Part shown: positions 58,949 to 64,000 of the stretch, in pieces
Position numbering within the stretch: position 1 is the first letter of the stretch
Layout of the letters: every line of letters begins with the position of its first letter
From: GWE2-40-63 sp050179685
GTDB lineage: Bacteria; Bacteroidota; Bacteroidia; Bacteroidales; SZUA-534
DNA length: 64,000 nt
Assembly (NCBI GenBank): GCA_050179685.1
Contig: JBFXEW010000024.1
Location: forward strand, 14,094-78,093
Direction: 5' to 3'
Notes under the pieces: model-generated
The model's database searches: none
Seen by the model: the letters and a program-made list of their open reading frames with translations, nothing else
Told to the model about the DNA's origin: nothing
Position numbers and translations under genes: made by a program

Positions 58949-60376
58949 ATGAAAACAAAAAAGATCTTAGCTTTTTGGTTGCTGGCTTTTGCTATGGTAG
59001 CCACATCGTGCGACAAGAACGAAGAGAACGACAATGATGATTTCAGCCCCATTCCGGTTGCTGAACACAAAACCAACATCGAAAATGCCGGTTTCGACCT
59101 GTTCGATGAGATGAAACTGATGGAACAGGAACCTGCCATGCAGGCTAACATAAGCCTTGGATTACTGCTCGATAGCAGTGCACCTTTTGCAAAAATCGGA
59201 ACATCAACCCAGGGACAATTGGCTAATGTGATAGCTTTTGCCCCGGTTTATGCTACACGTAATTACAAAAGCGATGGTTTGGATGCCATGTTAAAAACCT
59301 TCCAGATTAATCCTGCTGAGGAGCCCGAAACCATTCAGGCCATGTACGATGCCATAACCGGTGTGTATGAGTGGAATGAAACTACTCAAAGCTGGGATTC
59401 AATTCAGGGCGCCGATAACATTCAATTGTTATTTCCATCGGAAGTTGATGGTACAAGCAATAATGCTTCGTACACCATCACCTATCAGGGCTATACCGGA
59501 CCAAACCCCATTGACGATTATGACGGGGACATGCCCCAATTGGTGCAGGTTGAACTGAAGGTTGACGGAAGCTTAATCTCATCGTTTACTTTCGAAGTGG
59601 CTTACAATACCGAAGGATATCCAACCCTGATTGAAGTAACTTATACCATGGGCACTTTTGAGTGGTACATGATGGCCTCAAATACCAACAATGCCCAGTT
59701 TGCCACCGAATACAGTTTCAAGCATGGTTCTACCATCTTGTTAAAACTGGCTTTGGATGCTTCAGGCAACTGGACCAAAGAAAACATTGAAAACAACATT
59801 ACTGAAGAAACCCATTATTATGTAGACCACTATGATTATGAAACAGGTGAATATGTTTGGGGTGAAGTTGGTGCCAACGATGAATGGGATTATTCTGAAA
59901 CCGATACCGAATTTAATGTACATAAAGTGATTAAAAACGGAAATGCTTCGTTCCAGGTGATGAACATGAAAGTGGCTGGTGCCATTGATGTGGAAGGTTT
60001 TGGAACAAAAATGATGGCCATCGATGAGCAGTACGACTGGGAAACCCAGGAAGAGCAAATTGTAGCTGAACAAATAAAAGCCATTAACGATTACATTTCG
60101 TTGAGTTTACGCTACGCCGATACCGACGATGTGATTGCTTTTGTTGAAGCTTATCCGGTTTCAGAAGATTATACCTATCAGGAATACTGGTACGATGGTG
60201 AATGGCACGATACCCCCATTACTGTTACCGAAACTGATTACTGGTTCGACATGCGTTTTGTTTTTGCCGATGGTTCAAAAGTGGATGCAGCAACTTACTT
60301 CGACGATGTATTTGAAAATTTAATTGCTGATATTGAAACCTACGTAAACGATTTGGAATTGGAATACGGTAAATAA
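58949..60376 (+). CDS. Large acidic lipoprotein of unknown function
   Basis: 475 residues from the ATG at 58949 (another ATG two codons earlier). The lipoprotein signal ends MVATSCDKNEEND (Cys near 19) and is followed by a run of acidic residues that fits the surface-export signal of Bacteroidota lipoproteins. The body is very rich in Asp, Glu, Tyr and Trp (DEWDYSETDTEF; YQEYWYDGEWHDTPITV), with repeated YD/YE-W patterns that suggest beta-strands and possible calcium or glycan contact. No family recognised. Monocistronic: own -7 box in front and a clear terminator behind. Confidence 0.75.
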   Translation: MKTKKILAFWLLAFAMVATSCDKNEENDNDDFSPIPVAEHKTNIENAGFDLFDEMKLMEQEPAMQANISLGLLLDSSAPFAKIGTSTQGQLANVIAFAPVYATRNYKSDGLDAMLKTFQINPAEEPETIQAMYDAITGVYEWNETTQSWDSIQGADNIQLLFPSEVDGTSNNASYTITYQGYTGPNPIDDYDGDMPQLVQVELKVDGSLISSFTFEVAYNTEGYPTLIEVTYTMGTFEWYMMASNTNNAQFATEYSFKHGSTILLKLALDASGNWTKENIENNITEETHYYVDHYDYETGEYVWGEVGANDEWDYSETDTEFNVHKVIKNGNASFQVMNMKVAGAIDVEGFGTKMMAIDEQYDWETQEEQIVAEQIKAINDYISLSLRYADTDDVIAFVEAYPVSEDYTYQEYWYDGEWHDTPITVTETDYWFDMRFVFADGSKVDAATYFDDVFENLIADIETYVNDLELEYGK

Positions 60377-60406
60377 GATAAGTGAAAAGATAGAAACAGA
60401 ATAAGG

Positions 60407-60432
60407 AAAGCCCCGGGAACGGGGCTTTTTTT
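60407..60432 (+). terminator. Rho-independent terminator
   Basis: AAAGCCCC (60407-60414), a six-base loop GGGAAC, GGGGCTTT (60421-60428), with the T run continuing to 60432, 30 bp after the lipoprotein stop. Confidence 0.85.
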
Positions 60433-60484
60433 ATGCATTAAATCCAGGTTCCGATATCTTGTTATTGAATGCTTTTTTCCGACT

Positions 60485-60592
60485 AAAAAATCACCCGTGT
60501 TTTACTCCAAAATCACACGTGTTTTTTTAAAAAACACCCGTCTTTTTCCAGAAAACACCCGTGATTTTTTTAAAAACAAGCGTGTTTTTTGG
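60485..60592. repeat. Five-unit palindrome array, 21-22 bp period
   Basis: The CGTG (or CGTC) core recurs at 60496, 60518, 60539, 60560 and 60581 (steps 22, 21, 21, 21). The consensus is AAAACACcCGTGTTTTTT; unit two holds the perfect palindrome ACACGTGT. A-runs precede and T-runs follow each core, so each unit is a degenerate palindrome two helical turns from the next. Confidence 0.8.
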
Positions 60593-60729
60593 GAAGATCA
60601 AAGGTACTTTGTTAAAAATCAGTAGTTCATTGATTTACAAAGTAAGTCAATTGCAAAAAAAATTATTTCATGTTCAAGCATCCCGGAATTTGGGAAAACC
60701 TTGTCAGGGATTTATTAGTAAGCTTGTAG

Positions 60730-61581
60730 CTATCGGGCAACTATTTGATAATAGCTGGCACCATAGCCACACCAAATGCCCAAACCATTGCTGATGTTGC
60801 TGGCTACCCGGGCGTTGGTCGATGCAAAGGGATTACCGGCACTCATGCTTTCTTTCTGAAAACTGTACCAGAAATCGTAAGCCTGCTTATCGACCGTACA
60901 AAACTTTAATGAGATGGTATCACCCAAAGTATAGTAAATTTCGTCGGTTTTGTCGGTGCTGGTTTTGTTTCCCTTATACAAAGCTACTTCGATATGCTGG
61001 CCATTAAAAAACTGATCGTTAAAATTGGGCAGGTAGTTGGCAATGTATTTGGCATCGGTATTTTTTATCTGCGTAAGCGTACGGTAATAATCTTTTTGGT
61101 TGGGGTTGTCGGTAAACTTTATATAAACAAAGCCCAGACTGTCTTTGCCCGGTTCCAGGGCAAACCAGGTGTTATCGAGTTGTACCGGTTCGGGGATGCT
61201 GGTGGTTGCCGTGGCTGTTTTCCCCATATATTCAACGATTAATTGGTACGATTTTCCTACTTCGCCTTTTATTTGGGTGCTGGAATAATAATAAGGCGGA
61301 AAATATTCCTTGTTGGGTTTTAAGGTCAGTATCTCAGTCTCCGTTTCGCTGATTAGGGTGACTTTAGCTTTGGTTAACGCGTAATTTCGCAGGCTCACCG
61401 AATCAACTTCCGAAAAATACGGCACACTCAGGGTAAGAAAAACCTGGGCATATTGGTTGGGTTCAATCCATCCGTCCACAACAATTTCACTCTGGTACTT
61501 GTCGATCTCAAAATCGGAATCCACACAGGCGGAATAAAGCAGTGCAGATAGTAAAATCAGTATGGGCTTCAACAGTTTCAT
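60730..61581 (-). CDS. DUF4249 lipoprotein
   Basis: 283 residues. Lipobox LYSACVD (Cys near 19) and the family pattern EIVVDGWIEPNQYAQVFLTL, then TATTSIPEPVQLDNTWFAL and a closing SNISNGLGIWCGYGASYY. It follows the TonB receptor gene by 5 bp. Role as for the other two DUF4249 proteins in the window. Confidence 0.88.
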   Translation of the reverse strand: MKLLKPILILLSALLYSACVDSDFEIDKYQSEIVVDGWIEPNQYAQVFLTLSVPYFSEVDSVSLRNYALTKAKVTLISETETEILTLKPNKEYFPPYYYSSTQIKGEVGKSYQLIVEYMGKTATATTSIPEPVQLDNTWFALEPGKDSLGFVYIKFTDNPNQKDYYRTLTQIKNTDAKYIANYLPNFNDQFFNGQHIEVALYKGNKTSTDKTDEIYYTLGDTISLKFCTVDKQAYDFWYSFQKESMSAGNPFASTNARVASNISNGLGIWCGYGASYYQIVAR

Positions 61582-61586
61582 AGCTT

Positions 61587-63950
61587 CTAAAATTTAAAAT
61601 TCCAGGTTATTGATGGCAGTATGGGGAACAGTGATATTTTCCGGGGCTGAACACTCAGGTAATAGTTATCGACATCGCCTTTAACCCTGAAATAAATGTA
61701 ATATGGGTTTGCCCGGTTGTACACATTGTAAACCGAGAAGTTAATCCACGATTCCCATCGGACCGATTTTTTTAGCTGGTAGGTGGCCGACACATCGAGC
61801 CGATGGTAAGCCGGCATGCGAAACGCATTTACAGCGGTATAATGATTGGCGATACTTCCCTGAATTAAATACCTTCCGGCTGGTAAAGTCATGGCATTTC
61901 CGGTGGCATATATAAATGCAGCCGAAAGGTTCCAGCGTTCATTTAACTGATGGTTCAGGGTTAGCGAAACATCATGAACCCGGTCGTACTTTGCCGGAAA
62001 ATAGTTCCCCTCGTTAATTTCCTCAAATTTTCGCAGGGTTCTCGATAAGGTGTAACTTATCCAGCCGGTGGTAGTTCCCTTTTGTTTCTTCACAAAAAAT
62101 TCCAAACCAAAAGCCTGGCCGGTACCTTCAACAATATTGTCTTCGATACGGGTATTGTCCATGTTATCAATAACTCCGTTTAAGAAGTCGATTTGCCGGT
62201 TGAGTTTTTTGTAATATAATTCTACCGATGTTTCATAAACATGATCGGCAAAATTCCTGAAATAGCCTGAGGTAAACTGCAATACCTGTTGCGGTTTAAT
62301 AAAGCGGGTGCTGGGCAACCAAATATCGGTGGGCAGCGAAACGGTTCCCACCGAAGCCAGATGAATAAACTGGTGGGTGATTGCAGCCGAACTTTTTAGC
62401 GAAGCCGATTCATTTAAAACATAAACCATCGATGCATTGGCATCCAGTGCATGGTAAGTTTTTACCAACTGCTTGCTTTGATAAACGATAGAATCGGTCA
62501 GCTTTCCAAAAGCATCGCGCGTGTATTGGGTATAAGGTCCCACATGTTGAAAAAGCGTGTAGCGAAGTCCGGTGGTGACTGAAAAAGCATCGCTAAATTT
62601 ATAGTCGGTTTGGGCAAAGGCTGCCCATTCGTTGGAATGGTATTGGTTGGTGTTTTCGTAATATACCGATTCCACATCCACATTTATTTTATTGGGTGTA
62701 AGTAAATGGCGGGTGTAAGCTGCCCCCAAACGGAATGAAGCTTTTTTACCGGCCTGATAACTTAAATCCCAGTTGGCATAATAATCTTCGATACCCGAAT
62801 ACAAATCAAAGCTATAATCGTTGAATGAGGCATTAATGGTAAAATTATATGAGGTGAGTCCGACCGAAAAGTTAGTGCGTAAATTATCGGAAAGCACATG
62901 GGATATTTTTGCAGCAGCAGCTTTGTTGCTCCACTGCATGTTGTTGCTTACATTAAATTCAGGGTCGGTAAGTGCATACGAGTCGTTACCGCCAAAGGCA
63001 CTGATGGCTAGCCGGGTTTTTGTGCTGAGTTTGTAGGTGAACTTGATGCTGCCGTCGTAAAAAAAATAATCGGTGTGGCTAAAAACATTGTCCTTGTTCG
63101 GAATAAAGGGTTCGGCTGCTGCTTTTACCAATTCAAGATAAGTTCGTCGTCCGGATACAATTAAAGAGCCTTTTCCTTTATTGATGGGCGATTCAAGACT
63201 TAGGTCGGCCGAGAGCAAACCCACACTTCCGCTTCCTGAAAAACGCTGATTATTTCCTTCTTTTAAAGCAATGTCGATTACCGACGATGCTTTGCTTCCG
63301 TATTGTGCAGGAATTGAACCTTTAATTACTTTTACCTGATCAATTATATCGGAATTAAATACCGGGAAAAACCCCAGGAGGTGCGAGGGATTGTAAAGGG
63401 GCATGTTATCGAGTAAAATCAGGTTTTGTCCGGCATCGCCACCGCGAACATAAAGTCCCGGGTTACCTTCGCCAACTCCCTGGATACCCGGAGTAAGCCG
63501 CAGTGCATTAATAATATCGGGTTCGCCCATCAGGTTGGGCAACTGGGAAATTTCTTTGCTGCTTAATTGCAGGATGCCCGATTTGTTGGAACGAATATTA
63601 TCGTCGGGCTTTTGGGCCGATATGGTTATTCCGCTTACCGGAACCGATTTTTCATTCAACCTAAAACTGATGGTCTGGTTTTTTGTGAGTTCTACGGTTT
63701 GTTTAAGCGCTTCGTATCCCAAAAAGCTGATTTCAATTTCGTAGTTTCCGGGGAGCAAATCGAGGGTAAAAATTCCGTCGAAATCGGTAACTGCTCCTTT
63801 GTTTATGGGTTTAACCCAAACGGCAGCCTGCATAAGCGACTCGCCCGTTGCTGCATCGGTAACTTTACCATTTAAGCGAACGGTGTTTTGGCTATAAAGG
63901 GGCAATGCCAGCAATATAAAGGCAAAAGCCTGAAATATAATTCGTGTCAA
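61587..63950 (-). CDS. TonB-dependent receptor (TTG start)
   Basis: 787 residues. The frame starts at TTG (63950), and no ATG precedes the signal peptide in frame. Carboxypeptidase-regulatory-like domain (about 22-105, LNGKVTDAATGESLMQAAVW), plug (about 125-230, LYVRGGDAGQNLILLDNMPL) and barrel to SITWNFKF. Third receptor of the window, paired with DUF4249. A minus-strand TATTTTTG box lies 20 bp upstream. Substrate unknown. Confidence 0.9.
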   Translation of the reverse strand: MTRIIFQAFAFILLALPLYSQNTVRLNGKVTDAATGESLMQAAVWVKPINKGAVTDFDGIFTLDLLPGNYEIEISFLGYEALKQTVELTKNQTISFRLNEKSVPVSGITISAQKPDDNIRSNKSGILQLSSKEISQLPNLMGEPDIINALRLTPGIQGVGEGNPGLYVRGGDAGQNLILLDNMPLYNPSHLLGFFPVFNSDIIDQVKVIKGSIPAQYGSKASSVIDIALKEGNNQRFSGSGSVGLLSADLSLESPINKGKGSLIVSGRRTYLELVKAAAEPFIPNKDNVFSHTDYFFYDGSIKFTYKLSTKTRLAISAFGGNDSYALTDPEFNVSNNMQWSNKAAAAKISHVLSDNLRTNFSVGLTSYNFTINASFNDYSFDLYSGIEDYYANWDLSYQAGKKASFRLGAAYTRHLLTPNKINVDVESVYYENTNQYHSNEWAAFAQTDYKFSDAFSVTTGLRYTLFQHVGPYTQYTRDAFGKLTDSIVYQSKQLVKTYHALDANASMVYVLNESASLKSSAAITHQFIHLASVGTVSLPTDIWLPSTRFIKPQQVLQFTSGYFRNFADHVYETSVELYYKKLNRQIDFLNGVIDNMDNTRIEDNIVEGTGQAFGLEFFVKKQKGTTTGWISYTLSRTLRKFEEINEGNYFPAKYDRVHDVSLTLNHQLNERWNLSAAFIYATGNAMTLPAGRYLIQGSIANHYTAVNAFRMPAYHRLDVSATYQLKKSVRWESWINFSVYNVYNRANPYYIYFRVKGDVDNYYLSVQPRKISLFPILPSITWNFKF

Positions 63951-63969
63951 GGTTGAATATTTTAGGCCA

Positions 63970-63977
63970 CAAAAATA
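63970..63977 (-). promoter_or_regulatory. -7 box TATTTTTG for the third TonB receptor
   Basis: Minus-strand TATTTTTG, a full TAnnTTTG match, 20 bp before the TTG start. The -33 region runs into the window edge, so it cannot be judged. Confidence 0.5.
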
Positions 63978-64000
63978 ATAGTTTTGAGCGATAATTTATT

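Larger units (their letters stand above)
60377..60729. other. Convergent intergenic region with terminator and palindrome array
   Basis: 353 bases between convergent genes. They hold a rho-independent terminator (60407-60432) and the 21-22 bp palindrome array (60485-60592). The rest shows nothing recognisable. Confidence 0.6.

Noticed and set aside
1..64000. tRNA or rRNA genes
   Set aside because: I scanned the intergenic regions for cloverleaf-like arms and the TTCGA loop and saw none that convinced me; a dedicated RNA search would settle it.

Overview
The window is almost certainly a piece of a Bacteroidota chromosome, most likely from a free-living or aquatic Bacteroidales/Marinilabiliales-type organism. 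The taxon is inferred from gene content, since no rRNA or tRNA gene is present to place it. Evidence for the phylum: type IX secretion (T9SS) cargo with a gliding-motility C-terminal domain beside a PorP/SprF protein, OmpA proteins with TPR and PD40 repeats, three TonB-receptor/DUF4249 pairs, DUF2851 and DUF6261 families, lipoproteins, and -7 promoter boxes of the form TAnnTTTG instead of E. coli-like boxes.

Layout. 1-1777: an OmpA-family TPR/PD40 protein on the minus strand, cut by the window edge. 2380-2829: a small secreted helical protein. 2.9-4.05 kb: a repeat-filled spacer with a 312-bp near-perfect duplication. 4.05-14.3 kb: a four-gene minus-strand signalling operon (eight-PAS sensor without a kinase, periplasmic-binding-domain kinase, single receiver, REC-PAS-HK-REC hybrid). 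14.3-18.7 kb: an accessory-looking stretch with REP-like hairpins, two AT-rich orphan genes, and a striking array of eight palindromes spaced 41-42 bp apart just upstream of a DUF6261 gene. 18.7-20.9 kb: a tight three-gene cassette holding a B12-binding protein with most of the CarH photoreceptor signature, an unknown helical protein and a histidine kinase. 21.4-22.9 kb: two exported proteins. 23.2-27.3 kb: a receiver fused to a degenerate kinase, followed by an ABCG-type ABC protein. 27.3-34.8 kb: a T9SS cluster (PKD/CHU_C giant protein, PorP/SprF, OmpA). 34.9-40.2 kb: PiT phosphate transporter with its DUF47 partner, an MFS transporter, a lipoprotein, a 2-hydroxyacid dehydrogenase and a GNAT acetyltransferase. 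40.2-41.6 kb: a decayed fragment, a second palindrome array and a toxin-antitoxin pair whose toxin is frameshifted. 41.7-45.9, 49.7-55.9 and 60.7-63.95 kb: three TonB-receptor/DUF4249 loci. 46.2-49.5 kb: a duplicated DUF1538 membrane protein paired with a protein built from PII-like repeats. 56-58.7 kb: DUF2851, thymidylate synthase and dihydrofolate reductase. 58.9-60.4 kb: an acidic exported protein followed by a terminator and a 21-bp palindrome array.

How the genes work together. Much of the window is sensing and envelope function: three separate two-component-like modules, several outer-membrane uptake loci, and one T9SS adhesin cluster. The strongest candidates for something new are the possible B12 light-sensing cassette, the DUF1538/PII-like transporter-sensor pair, and four intergenic arrays of degenerate palindromes whose spacing is always close to a whole number of DNA helical turns (about 21-22 or 41-42 bp). 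All function statements rest on reading the translations and recalling family features. No database search was possible.
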